Assembly (NCBI GenBank): GCA_917880885.1 | Contig: OU862931.1 | Span: 15,666,736-15,730,735, forward strand | From: Limnephilus marmoratus | Taxonomy: Eukaryota; Arthropoda; Insecta; Trichoptera; Limnephilidae | Direction: 5' to 3' | Length of the DNA: 64,000 bases | In this document: positions 43,640 to 53,519 of the stretch, in pieces | How positions within the stretch are numbered: the stretch's first letter is position 1 | How the letters are laid out: each line of letters begins with the position of its first letter | The notes under the pieces: model-generated | Told to the model about the DNA's origin: nothing | Seen by the model: the letters and a program-made list of their open reading frames with translations, nothing else | The model's database searches: none | Program-made: the position numbers and the translations under genes

Positions 43640-43885
43640 GAGTGTAAGGAGAATATAATGACGCAAATGTGAATGGTAGAAGAAGTCGGGGACGCCCGAG
43701 GAAGACATGGCACGAGTGAATCAGATACTTGAGTCGGGCCATGTGAAGAGTCGGAATAATGGCATGTATGAGACGATGTATGAATGTGAACGAGGCTAGG
43801 AGTGTCTGCCAAGATCGAGTTGTTTGGCTGTCCGTCCTCTCTGCCTACCCCTGGGGAAACGGCCGGCGTGATGGTTAGTTAGTTA
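43640..43885 (+). pseudogene. RTE ORF2 C-terminus and 3' end
   Basis: Plus-strand text GTCGGGGACGCCCGAGGAAG codes the SRGRPRKTWHE tail motif, followed by shifted frames and the 3' end TCCGTCCTCTCTGCCTACCC, GCGTGATGGTTAGTTAGTTA. The better-preserved copy at 52690-52895 shows the intact reading. Here at least one frame is broken after TWHE. Confidence 0.75.
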
Positions 43886-43989
43886 ATTAAATATATGTTA
43901 ATACCTATGTTTGGCCTTGTTAAGATTTGGAATAACAGTTGTGTAAATTTGAAAGGAGCAGAGCAGATAATCCTTTTTGTATTAGCAGG

Positions 43990-44230
43990 TTTCGCGCAAA
44001 TCTCGTTTTATGTTTACGCCGTTCGTTCGCTGTTTTTTAGCTCGGAAATTTCCGCGTCATATTCCGTTAGGCGTTTGCTCAGTTTGCAGTAGTTTGCTGT
44101 GAGCTCGCAAAGTGGGTCGGTTCGCAGTGATCGGCCAGCGCCGCTATGGCTGGCGGCGCGAGACCAACAAACCAACCAACTGAACTAACGCAACGGTCGG
44201 GGGAATGGCATCATTCACAAGCCAACACAC
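43990..44230. promoter_or_regulatory. CpG-retaining region with initiator-like TCAGTTTGC
   Basis: Unique DNA with frequent CpG (TTTCGCGCAAATCTCG, GCCGTTCGTTCGC, CGGCCAGCGCCGC) and TCAGTTTGC at 44079, an arthropod initiator-like sequence. A GC-rich palindrome CCAGCGCCGC-TATGG-CTGGCGGCGC follows. It could be a promoter, but no downstream gene is recognised. Confidence 0.3.
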
Positions 44231-44589
44231 CTAAACACTAAACAATGCGTAAGGCCGAGCCATTGCCAAATAATCGTACACCAGCCATAGCCAATTATCT
44301 GCTCTTGTTGCTTGTGACATGTCGCTTAGCAATAGCGCTTCAGGTTTTGACTGTGTTCTCTGATCTGTTAATGCCGGTTGGTTCTTCAGAAAAATTTACC
44401 CAAACTAAACCTAACCCTAATCTCAGCTAGCCTAACCTCATCTTAACTTGTTCTAACTTTGTATCAATAACGGCCGTTTTGACCACTAGTTTTGAGTTCC
44501 AATTTATCAACGCTAATTTTTGATAAAATTATGCTTAGCCGCATTGGTAACGTAGTAAATAAAGTTCGTGCGTTTGAAGAAAATTTACT

Positions 44590-45314
44590 GCCGAAAGTAG
44601 GGTTGCCAGCTCCCGTTTTATGCATTAGAGGATTTGATAGATTAAATAAAGGACATAGGATGAAAATAAAAGACATCATATTTTTTTCATAAAATGCTGT
44701 TATGGTATCAGTAGCGACATTTATTAATAAAAAAAACAATGTTAATACGCAATGTAACGTAGTTTGTCGTTAATCGAAGCCAAGTAAGTAGTACGACCTT
44801 AATCAGTCATTTTGCATTTAAGAGTATTTATACTTGGTATTACTTTTGGCTAGTCTAAGAGCTTCTTTGTTTTCTATAATGAAATTATAAAATTGTTTGC
44901 ATTTCATGTTGAAGTTCGACTTTATTTGTAGTTCTGCTTTTACAGTGTCAATATCTTATTTCGGTTTTTGGTCCACGTTTTCGTACACAAGGAAAAAATC
45001 CTTTCGGCTTGGGCGTTAGAAACTGGGATGGAAAACACGTTTTATATTATTTTTAGCAGATTCTTGTATTCATCCATAGATTTGAGAATCTGAATCCAAT
45101 TTTCAAAAACAGTTTCACACTTCTTATCGTCTATAATTTTCGTCAGGAGAGGCTTTACTATACAGAGATCACGCCGATTCATTTTTTTTTCAAATTAAAG
45201 GACAAAGTATTGTCCTCTATTTAAGATTTCAAATTAGAGGACAAGGTCAATTTTTGGGTCTGAAATACAGGACATCCTTTAAAATAAAAGACATCTAGCA
45301 ACCCTAGCCGAAAG
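44590..45314 (-). mobile_element. hAT element with 8-bp target duplication
   Basis: The element is 44598-45306, starting TAGGGTTGCCAGCTCCCG and ending ACATCTAGCAACCCTA. GCCGAAAG is repeated exactly at 44590-44597 and 45307-45314. The ends share TAGGGTTGC(C) with the 20.6 kb element, so both belong to one terminal family. It contains a transposase relic on the minus strand. Confidence 0.9.
44845..45190 (-). pseudogene. hAT transposase C-terminal domain, broken
   Basis: The minus frame reads NRRDLCIVKPLLTKIIDDKK (about 45180), a weakly conserved stretch, a TAA at about 45050, then FSIPVSNAQAERIFSLCTKT (45036-44980), the diagnostic hATC dimerisation signature (SNxxxERxFS), and WTKNRNKIL. A one-base shift follows, then VKAELQIKSNFNMKCKQFYN and FIIENKEALRLAK. 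One stop and one frameshift in about 110 codons make it inactive. The catalytic core and BED finger are missing. The tail block is homologous to that in the 20.9 kb hAT element. Confidence 0.88.
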
Positions 45315-45892
45315 CATTTAAAGATCAAATTGGGATGTAAAATAACGTAACGGTTACAATCCATCAAATTCTGTAAATACGGATGTCATTTTAATATGAA
45401 AAGATGTAAATCTGAGACCGATCAAATTGCGAACAATGTTCCTCTATCCTATATTGTTTAGATTTTAGATACTATTGTACAACAACCCCAAATCTAAACA
45501 ATGGGCATCTTTGCATTGTGTGGCGATGTTGCGTTCGCAATCTTCTAGTCGTTCCCTTTTTCCATTACTGAAAGTTAACAACATAATAATAAATATAATA
45601 GACTGGTAGAAAGAAAGATGGGAGGAAACTGTGGATGGATAGATAGATACCCTTCCAAGAATTGCCCTGCCTTTGCCTCGTTTATGGTGTTATATTGATG
45701 GAATTGTCTCGTCATGATGTGATCTGCTACTGATTCTGGATAATGTTGGCTTTGGACCACGAGGCGAAACGAATGTAGATGCTACAAGGCTTTTAAACAA
45801 TGCCACCTGTAACTAGGGGTCCCAGATCAAAAAATCAAAATCCCTGAGAAAATTCCTGACATCTGATAAAAATTCCGGACTTTCTAACTAAC

Positions 45893-46065
45893 TAACTAAC
45901 TAACTAACCATCACGCCGTTTCCCCGCAGGGGTAGGCAGAGAGGACGGACCGCCAAACAACTCGATCTTGGCACACACTCCTTGCCTCGTTCACATTCAT
46001 ACATCGTCTCATACATGCTCTTCTATTATTCCGACTCTTCACATGGCCCGACTCAAGAAAATTCT
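45893..46065 (-). repeat. RTE 3' end
   Basis: CTAACTAACTAACCATCACG, GGGGTAGGCAGAGAGGACGG, CGTTCACATTCATACATCGT, CACATGGCCCGACTCAAGA: the reverse of the 43.8 and 52.9 kb copies. Confidence 0.75.
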
Positions 46066-46069
46066 TTCA

Positions 46070-47225
46070 CTAATAGAAAGCTACATTATTTGCGAGTAAT
46101 ATAGGGCTGTATGTATTGGTAAGCTCTGGCGTTATGAAATTATTTATTATACGTTGGGTGAGGTAACTAATTATAATGTATCTACTGGCCCTGTACCTAC
46201 AGTACGCCCAGCTTCTGAGAGGCTATCTTGACTCTGGCTTCTATGGAGCCCCCGAGCGTGAACTGGTCACTTAGCGTTACACCAAGCATGTCAATGGAAA
46301 GCCTGTTCGGAAGATTGCTTACGTCGAAGGAGACGTATAGGAAGCATTTTCAACCATCAATTAAAATTAGTATTTGTTTGTAATACAGATACAGTTTATG
46401 AATGAGTTCTTTCAAACATAATCCACATTGTATACAAATAGATTATCTAAGCACACACAATATTTCCGGTGACTGGACAACTCTGAATGAACTCAACCCA
46501 ACACCGTATTTGAAAAGTGTTGAAAAAAATTGGTTAATTAGGTTACGTTTTGTGAGGTAATGGGCTATTTTTCAATATTTTTTTTCATGGCTTTTAATAA
46601 ATTTTCAAAGAAGTGTTGAGTTATTTTTGAAAAAGAAAACTGTTCATAAAAGTCTGAATTTAACACTTACATGTAATGATTTGATAACAGTGTAGTATTA
46701 TAAAGTTATTATTACAATCGTGTTTGCACAATGCGACCGTCAATGATAAAGGTGTGCAATTTTTATTGATATGTAATTAAAAATTGACAAAAACAGAATT
46801 AAGTATACGATAAGAAAGATAGCATCTTTTAATTATTGATAACGCTTTCCACGTAAATTTGATTGTGCGATTTATCACCTTTCTCCTAATACCAACCTTA
46901 TGTTCAATTGAAGTGACTACTAACTAATTGGAATTACTATTTGATGCCTTCCCAAATATTTGCTTTTTATCTCTAGAAATAATATTTGAACACACCTATG
47001 TTGCACAGCAATGTACCTATAGGTAATCATTGAACGGTTAAAAAAAAATGATTAGGTATCTATACGTAGATATTAATGTTATCATGAAATATATTAGGAT
47101 ACTGCCACCACAAATTATCATGTCTTAACAGCAATTTTAATATCCATGAATTTATTTTATTGGTAAAAAAACGAGTGTGCTTTAGAAGACCACACGTTAA
47201 AATTTCATTAACTTATAATATCTCC
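46070..47225. other. No gene seen
   Basis: Short LINE-like text at about 46195-46330 on minus (GCTTCTGAGAGGCTATCTTG, CACTTAGCGTTACACCAAGC; reverse of a 'LGVTLSDQF' block) suggests another RT scrap of the 47.3 kb family. The rest is AT-rich without features. Confidence 0.4.
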
Positions 47226-47228
47226 CTC

Positions 47229-48335
47229 TCAACTTCCGTTCGCCTCGCCCGATCACACTTTTCATAATGCTCTCATCACTCGTTCACCAGCGGATGACAG
47301 TACAGTCCATGATAGCTTTTTGTTTGACAAGCCCCCAAAGGGTTCACAAACTCCTATAGCTCGGAGGGCTTTGAAGCAAAGAATGGACGGTTACCTCGAG
47401 AGTGTTTTCTCTTGGGGTAAGAATAACCTCGTCGAATTTAATGTTTCAAAGACCCAATCATATTTGATAACTTCTAAAAGGGATCGAAATGAAAATCTAG
47501 TCTCCTTCAACGGAAGCAATCTTCCGAACAGGACCTCGATCGATATGCTTGGTGTAACTCTAAGTGACCAGCTCAGGTACGGGGGCTCCGTCGAAACCAG
47601 AGTTAAGTTAGCCTCTCAGAAACTGGGCGTACTGTACAGGGCCCGCAGATACTTTAATAGTACACAACTGCTAACCCTGTACAAATCGCAAGTGCGCCCT
47701 ACGGTTGAATTTGGCAACCACCTCTGGTCTGGAGCTCCAAAATACCTAAAAAAAAAACCTTTGACTCTGTGCAGAAACGGGCGGTCCGTTTGATAGATTC
47801 TCCCATCTTAACAGATGGACTGCAATCTTTAGAGCACAGGCGTCACGTGGGAATGCTGTCCTTGTTCTACCGGTATTACAATGGAAGGTGCTCCGAGGAA
47901 CTAGCGTCATTGATCCCGTCGGCACCGGTGCATAGTCGGGAAACACGCCAAACACGCGCCCAACATTTGTTCACAGTTGACATTAGTCACATGAGAACGG
48001 GTCGTTTCTATGACTCGTTCTTGAGTTCAACGGCTCGGCTGTGAAACGATTTGCCGGCCTCTGTGTTTCCTCCCTCCTACAACATGGGTCTCTTCAAGAC
48101 CCGTGTTCACTCCTTCCTTTCCTCAAAAAGACCCTCCACACAGCATCTTCAAAGATGACATAGGCCCTGAGGGAAGTTATTTACCTCTGGACCTCCTGTG
48201 TGGAGTTAATGGAAAAAAAGCTTACTCCCCAAGTCAAGCGTGCGTAAAGGCCCGACCGTTCGCCTCTCCCGATCACACTTTTCGTAACCATTCACCAGCT
48301 TACTTCCCAAGTCAAGCGTGCATAAAGAAGTTTTA
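47229..48335 (+). repeat. Flanking direct repeats around the LINE insertion
   Basis: CCGTTCGCCTCGCCCGATCA, CACTTTTCATAA at 47237 recurs as CCGTTCGCCTCTCCCGATCA, CACTTTTCGTAA at 48258. Also TTACTCCCCAAGTCAAGCGT (48221) and TTACTTCCCAAGTCAAGCGT (48300) form a second tandem pair. The repeats are longer than a usual LINE target duplication. Confidence 0.55.
47286..48158 (+). pseudogene. LINE reverse transcriptase C-terminal part with frameshift and stop
   Basis: The copy begins at the YADD box (ADDSTVHDSF at about 47288), so the insertion is truncated within the RT core. It continues with NLVEFNVSKTQSYL, MLGVTLSDQLRYG, VLYRARRYFNSTQL, QVRPTVEFGNHLWSGAPKY. An indel in the A-run at about 47749-47758 shifts the frame to QKRAVRLIDSPILTDGLQSL and GMLSLFYRYYNGRCSEELAS. 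A TGA at 48042-48044 stands where the family has Trp (ARLW), after which NDLPASVFPPSYNMGLFKTR runs to the natural stop. The tail to about 48215 ends CCTCCTGTGTGGAGTTAATG and an A-run. It is a Jockey-superfamily LINE; copies are at 41.0 and 58.9 kb. Confidence 0.88.
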
Positions 48336-48609
48336 CTTCAAAAATACTAGTTTTACTTCAAAGGTCTGGTTATATCGTAACATAATAACACAACACAACC
48401 TAACCTAACTTAACTTAACCTGTTACATTGTAAGTACCTATACAGTTTTATAATTATTTGATTTCCTACTTAAATTTTCTTTAATTTATATATTGGTGTT
48501 CAATGATCGTGGTAGTTTCTTTCCCATTTAAATTAGTAAGTAAAAAGCCAACCAGTGAGTAGGTACCTACCTACCTAACCAACTCTCAGTTTTACCGTCC
48601 TGTTCAGGC

Positions 48610-48981
48610 ATGTATAAACCTGACTCCGGCTTTGTTTTAAGAAAAGCCACGCTTCGATCCTACTCGGCTTCTCTGCCTCAAGGGGAACAAAAAATACCAA
48701 AATCCAAGCAAGCCTGTTATAATAATATCGTCCTTAGCGTGACGTCAGTTCGGGATCCAGCGTTTGTGGGTCATTACACCCTGGGCTCCTTGACACTTGA
48801 AAGGTCGCGCGTCTCGTCCCTCCACACAAGCGATTTCCATCTTATTTACTATGCTCCAAGCGTTCACAAGGAGCTGTTTCCCTCGATGGTGTACCTAATC
48901 GAAGACGAGATTAGAGACCGCACGAAGAAAGGCCACGGAGAACGTCCGTCCTTTTCACACGAGCACGTGCGTAGTTTGTAG
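48610..48981 (+). CDS. Unrecognised 123-codon ORF in GC-richer DNA
   Basis: Open from ATG to TAG with balanced composition, unlike the AT-rich surroundings, and a basic/charged C-terminal part (IEDEIRDRTKKGHGERPSF). I recognise no domain, signal or membrane segment. No splice sites or poly(A) signal decide the case. It may be an exon of an unknown gene, a decayed transposon frame or chance. Confidence 0.2.
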   Translation: MYKPDSGFVLRKATLRSYSASLPQGEQKIPKSKQACYNNIVLSVTSVRDPAFVGHYTLGSLTLERSRVSSLHTSDFHLIYYAPSVHKELFPSMVYLIEDEIRDRTKKGHGERPSFSHEHVRSL

Positions 48982-49407
48982 GAAAGGGAACAAGGATCCT
49001 GTTGTATTATGAACACGAAGAAGGCACAACGCACTCTGAAGAAAATAATAATATTATTTTGTAGTGTTTTTCATATGTTTTCGTGGCGTCTCTCTCACTC
49101 TTGTAGAGCTTTTTATCTTTTATCCCACCTCGGCGTCCCACTGGGAGCGGTCTCCATTCACATAGGTTTTCCTTTATTACCATGACCACTACCAGTCAGA
49201 AAGAAAGAGAAGAGGATATAAGCGAAGATTGTGATACAAAGAATAGCTACGCACCTGAGTAGTTTTTTTTCTTCTTTTCTACGGGCCCGTACGGAACAAC
49301 GTTAAAATTTTATGGACGCCAACAGTTCCCGTAGTTTTTATACCACAACCTACCTACCTACTGAACCTATTAGTTGCGCACATCGTGTGATTAATATTTA
49401 AATTTTA

Positions 49408-50025
49408 ATGTTACGACCATATCGGAGGTTTGATGAACTCAGTGTCACGTGGAACGTTGCACAAACGGTAAAAACAAACATGATGATGTTTACTAATTCG
49501 TGCGTAAATATTACATTTACCAACGGAATCGCAATCCGAAGAACGTATGAAGCACTTGTTCGCAGTATCTTGGAATATAGCTCCATTATTTGGGCCCCTT
49601 CTGAGCAAAACCATATTCTCGAAATAGAAAAGGTACAAAAGAGATTCATGCGTTACCTATATATGAGAGAATATATGTACTACCCTTTCCTGTATCCATC
49701 CTTATTCTTAGCAGGAATGCTCGATCTTAATATATTAGAAGCCCGCCGAAAAATATTTTTAGGAAAACATTTTTTTAAGATAATCTCTGGAACTATACAT
49801 AATCCACCTATTTTGAAAGAAATTAACTTATATGTCCCAGACAAGTATACTCGTGGAAGGTCCCATAACCTTTTTTATGCACCAAAAGCGAGGACTTCTG
49901 CCTATCAGAACGCGCCAGTCAACAGAGCGACTGAACTGCTCAACGAGTCTGCATTGACCATTGACATTTTTAATGTAACCTACAGGCAGTTTAACAATTA
50001 TCTTTTGACGTATGTCACAAAGTAG
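49408..50025 (+). pseudogene. C-terminal LINE reverse transcriptase fragment, open frame
   Basis: 205 codons end at a natural TAG. From FTNGIAIRRTYEALVRSILE with YSSIIWAP the frame follows the thumb region of CR1/Jockey-type ORF2. Then come IEKVQKRFMRYLYMREYMYY, an ILEARRKIFLGKHFFKIISG helix and ILKEINLYVPDKYTRGRSHN. The first ~30 codons do not fit the family and are probably fused flank or rearranged sequence. The 3' UTR runs to an AAATAAATAAATAAA tail at 50125-50145. The catalytic part is absent. Confidence 0.8.
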
Positions 50026-50344
50026 TGAAACTGACCTTTTTATGTATTTTGCTATACTTTTTGTCAAATTTGTAATCTTCTCCATAATGTATTGGTAAAT
50101 AACCGTTTTACGGAGAACATGAAAAAATAAATAAATAAATAAATTATCTTAAATGTGTTTGATTGTTGACTTCGTAGCCCTTGTGATCATATGGCAATGG
50201 GGCATGTAATTGGCAGAGGAAGGAAGGAAGTAGACTGAATGCTGTAGAAATGTTTTTCTCATCAGGATAGAGAACATTATTTTTAAAGTCAAGAAGACTT
50301 GGACGGTCAAATGAATCAAACATAAATTTCAATCGGGTTTTTTT

Positions 50345-50625
50345 TTTGTACAGTGAATACCGCACAAGAATCTCAACTGCTCCCGTCTGGAGTCAGTGAG
50401 ACTATGGCATCCCCAATTGGGGTATGTTGTGAGGCTGAAGGTAGTGGGGAGAGGAAGGAGGTGGGGAAGAGGAAGGATGGGAAGTACCTGGCTATTCAGA
50501 TCTGGTCACCAAAAACGGCTAAAGCCATTTTCAAGCAACGTTTCAATTCTGAATGGTGGTCTTACACCAGGGCGATACTGATAGTATCTTCCACTCTGGA
50601 ACATGCCGCAAATATATTATTTTAA
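50345..50625 (-). mobile_element. SINE family A, recent 5'-truncated copy
   Basis: Matches 33675-33945 with only about four differences over ~260 bp, including ATGG for TTGG and AAAAACGG for AAACACGG. It stops just before the linker and tRNA-like head. T-run (poly(A)) at 50339-50347. Confidence 0.8.
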
Positions 50626-50794
50626 AGGTTATATCAAGAATGAGATAATGTAAGAGTATGAATTAGTGTGGCGTCCCATCCTCTTTGATTATCCCGTTAG
50701 ATTATCTGATTTCATGACCACGTCATTGATAATTATGCTCTGGTGCTAAGAGTTCCTTTGTAACCATTATTTCTAATATAAGCGTCGTTTAGTT

Positions 50795-51240
50795 AGCAGG
50801 GGTAGGCATAGAGGACGGACCGCCAAATAACTCGGTCTTGACACACACTCTTTGCGTCATTCACATTCATCCATCGTCTCATAATAATAATAATAATAAT
50901 ATTTGGATGATTTATATATCGCCGTTTTTGTGAAAAATCACCTCAAGGACGCTGTATAAACTTATAATACATTTCTAAAATCTAGAAAAACTACAAGCTA
51001 GGCAAACAATTTATAACTAAAAATTGCATCCAACGGTTCATTGATCACCGATACGAAAATATATGTACAATGTTTTGACCAATGAACGCGATGCTGCCTA
51101 AAAATGAACGAATGCTCTTCTATTATTCTGACTTGATCGTGCCATGTCATCCTCGGGCGTCCCCGACTTCTTCTACCATTCACGTTTGCGTCATAAATTC
51201 TTACACTACTTTCTTCGTTCATTCGCTCTGAGCTGTGTAT
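50795..51240 (-). pseudogene. RTE 3' end interrupted by SINE family C
   Basis: 50795-50880 (GGGGTAGGCATAGAGGACGG ... CATCGTCTCA) and 51110-51240 (GCTCTTCTATTATTCTGACT ... minus-frame NGRRSRGRPRMTWHDQV) are contiguous in the uninterrupted copy at 45.9 kb. The family C element (50881-51108) sits between them. The tail frame is broken by the insertion. Confidence 0.75.
50881..51108 (-). mobile_element. SINE-like family C, complete copy
   Basis: Because it interrupts a known RTE sequence, its limits are visible: from an (ATA)n run (its 3' tail on minus), through TCGCCGTTTTTGTGAAAAAT, CACCTCAAGGACGC, to CTAAAAATGAACGA. About 228 bp. No tRNA boxes are obvious, so the head type is unknown. Confidence 0.65.
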
Positions 51241-52164
51241 GAAAGGTTTTAGTTGGTATATTTAGAACACGATATCCCTTGAAGATAATAACAACATCAT
51301 AATACAAGAAAAATAAACGAAAATCCGTTTTGTTTACTTGTTCAGTTTTTTTTTGCTCGGTTTAAGAAAAAAAATAACAAGTCGTGTTTTCTACGAAAGC
51401 CAGCCACGATAATCCTTCGAGAAATGTTTCAAAACTCGTGTAAAAAAGCTGAACCCAAAACACGACCCTCTTATCCCAAATCGGGATTGGTATTTCTTAC
51501 TTCTTCCATATTATCTCCGGCACTAAATGCACACAAGAGATGCATTTTGAATGCATCGTGATCTAGAAAATGCTCACAAAGCCAGGCTCACTGGCTAATG
51601 CGCTCCTATCATCTCGAGTTCCTAGGAAAAGTCGTTATTCTCATAAAAAATACAAATTTGACCTTTTTGAAATGTTTAGCTTCAACTTCAATCCGGGTTC
51701 TGCGGCCCACTGGGAGCTGCACGTTGAGTCATTTGTAGAAGATATTAGATTTAATTTTTGTGTGTGTGTGTTTTTTTTTTAATAATAAAATACTTTCAAA
51801 CTGTGTTAACGTATTTATTTGACGCTTTTGCTTTTAATTTATGTGCTTGAAATAATTGAATTATGTGTCAAGGTAGATTGAGTTTGGAGTACTAGGTACA
51901 TTCTTATGGTAATTTGTCTAATTCTTAATTGTAAAGAGCCCTCATTGTAAGGTTTTAACAAAAAAACTGTGCTGTTTAATATGTTATTTTTTGGTTTTAT
52001 TGTGAAGTCAGAATAGTAGAAGAGTGTATGAAAGTGAATAGTTCCCACATATATTATTACGAGGTTGCAGACTAACTTTACCTTCAAAGTAAGTATTGAT
52101 TGCTGATAGCGAACTGCCTCGAACGCTATAAAAGCGGTGCAGGGACATCTTTAGTTAATAGTAT

Positions 52165-52515
52165 AAAATGAAATCGCTCCTGCTGTATGTGCGCTTAGAT
52201 CTTTTAAACTACGCAACGGATTTTCATGCGGTTTTCACCAATAGATAGAATGATTCAAGAGGAAGGTTTATATGTATGGGAACGTACCTATACTACGTGA
52301 CCAACTTTTTGCAATTTTTAACCCCCCCGGTGACCAAAAACCTAAGGCCGCCGCCGCTCATTTGTACTAAGCGTGACATTTTGAAGACCCCCCCCCCTAA
52401 ACGTGTCACGTAGTATGGGTACGTTCCCTATAATACATGCATATTATAGTAGAGAAAAGCCGAGAAATTCAAAGATTCAATTCATGCACCGGGCAGGGTT
52501 AGCCACAGCAACGTG
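52165..52515 (+). repeat. Interspersed repeat (related to 34.3 kb type), split by a MITE
   Basis: TAAAATGAAATCGCTCCTGC, AACTACGCAACGGATTTTCA, CAAGAGGAAGGTTTATATGT before and GCAACGTGTGGCCGGGTCTG, CTAGTT after the MITE at 52278-52429. It is the common insect repeat ending in GGGTCTGCTAGT. Confidence 0.5.
52278..52429. mobile_element. MITE, GGGAACGTACC family, complete
   Basis: Left GGGAACGTACCTATACTACG, TGA and right TCACGTAGTATGGGTACGTT, CCC are inverted copies. The interior has two C-tracts and GCCGCCGCCGCTC. TAT flanks both sides. A half copy is at 25373. Confidence 0.8.
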
Positions 52516-52689
52516 TGGCCGGGTCTGCTAGTTGCTAATAAAACAAGGAAATTGTTTGGCAAGATTGTTATGTGGCGTTCCTTCCTCTGTCTACACCTAA
52601 GGGAATAGTTTGATGACACCCATTTTTTTTTACACCAACACAAACATTTCCAGGTTATAGGTACTGACAACCTGACAATTATTGAATTC

Positions 52690-52895
52690 CTCGTATTTCG
52701 TAGTCGGGGACGCCCGAGAAAGACATGGCACGATCAAGTGAATCTGACACTTGAGACTGGCCATGTCAAAAGTCAGAATAATAGAAGAGTATGTATGAGA
52801 CGATGTATGAATGTGAGTGTGTGCCAAGACCGAGTTGTTTGGCGGTCCGTCCTCTCTGCCTACCCCTGTGGGGAAACGGCGTGATGGTTAGTTAG
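52690..52895 (+). pseudogene. RTE ORF2 C-terminus, open to its stop, and 3' end
   Basis: From 52702 the plus frame reads SRGRPRKTWHDQVNLTLETG, then HVKSQNNRRVCMRRCMNVSV and CQDRVVWRSVLSAYPCGETA to TGA at 52882-52884. The cysteine-spaced tail (C-x3-C-x5-C) and the GRPRKTWxD motif are typical of this RTE group. The 3' end GGCGTGATGGTTAGTTAGTT follows. It is 5' truncated: only about 60 codons remain. It is the reference for the damaged copies at 43.6, 45.9 and 50.8-51.2 kb. Confidence 0.85.
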
Positions 52896-53028
52896 TTATA
52901 AGCGGAAAATTTTACTTATGATGGGGTCTTAGCTAGGAGAGCATTAAATCAGCGACATCTGGACGGGAACCCGACTCATTTGTCCATCCGACTAGTAACC
53001 GTTTTTATTTACTGTTATATCGATGTAT

Positions 53029-53519
53029 ATTATTTGGTGACCCGACAATTCGTCCTGCGTCAATTCATCTGGCGACAGTTGATCCTGCGACAGTTCATCC
53101 GGCCGACAGTTCATCCTGCCGACAGTTCATCCCGCCGACAATTCATCCGGCGACAATTCATCCTGCCTGATCATTTAGAAGATTTTTATTAAGTATGCAA
53201 AGAGGATATACGGCCGTACATCCAAAATCGATATACTTATATCTGAAGGCATCTTGAGTGGAAATCCGCTGTAAAAATATTTTTACTAAATAGGTTAGGT
53301 TAGGTTAGGTTGTACGGCCGTATTGCATACTTACTTGAAGAAAAAATCTTCTAAATGATCAGGCAGGATGAATTGTCGCCGGATGAATTGTCGGCGGGAT
53401 GAACTGTCGGCAGGATGAACTGTCGGCAGGATGAACTGTCGGCCGGATGAACTGTCGCAGGATGAACTGTCGCCGGATGAATTGTCGCAGGATGAACTGT
53501 CATGGAACCATATTATTTG
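53029..53519. mobile_element. Foldback element of 15-16 bp repeats with TTAGG core
   Basis: The left arm (53040-53165) is about eight copies of CGACAGTTCATCC(T/G)GC. The right arm (53355-53502) has about nine inverted copies. The inner parts pair through TGATCATTTAGAAGATTTTT and GCATAC/ACGGCCGTA. An 8-bp direct repeat ATTATTTG flanks it (53029-53036, 53512-53519), as for hAT insertions. Between the arms lie four TAGGT units (53291-53310), the insect telomere sequence. Frames across the arms are products of the repeat, not proteins. Confidence 0.8.

Noticed and set aside
48385..48425. CCTAACCTAACTTAACTTAACC as telomere repeat
   Set aside because: Irregular units; closer to a simple repeat than to (TTAGG)n.
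53040..53502. Possible CRISPR array (regular short repeats)
   Set aside because: Repeats are contiguous without unique spacers, arranged as inverted arms with a hAT-type duplication, in an insect genome.
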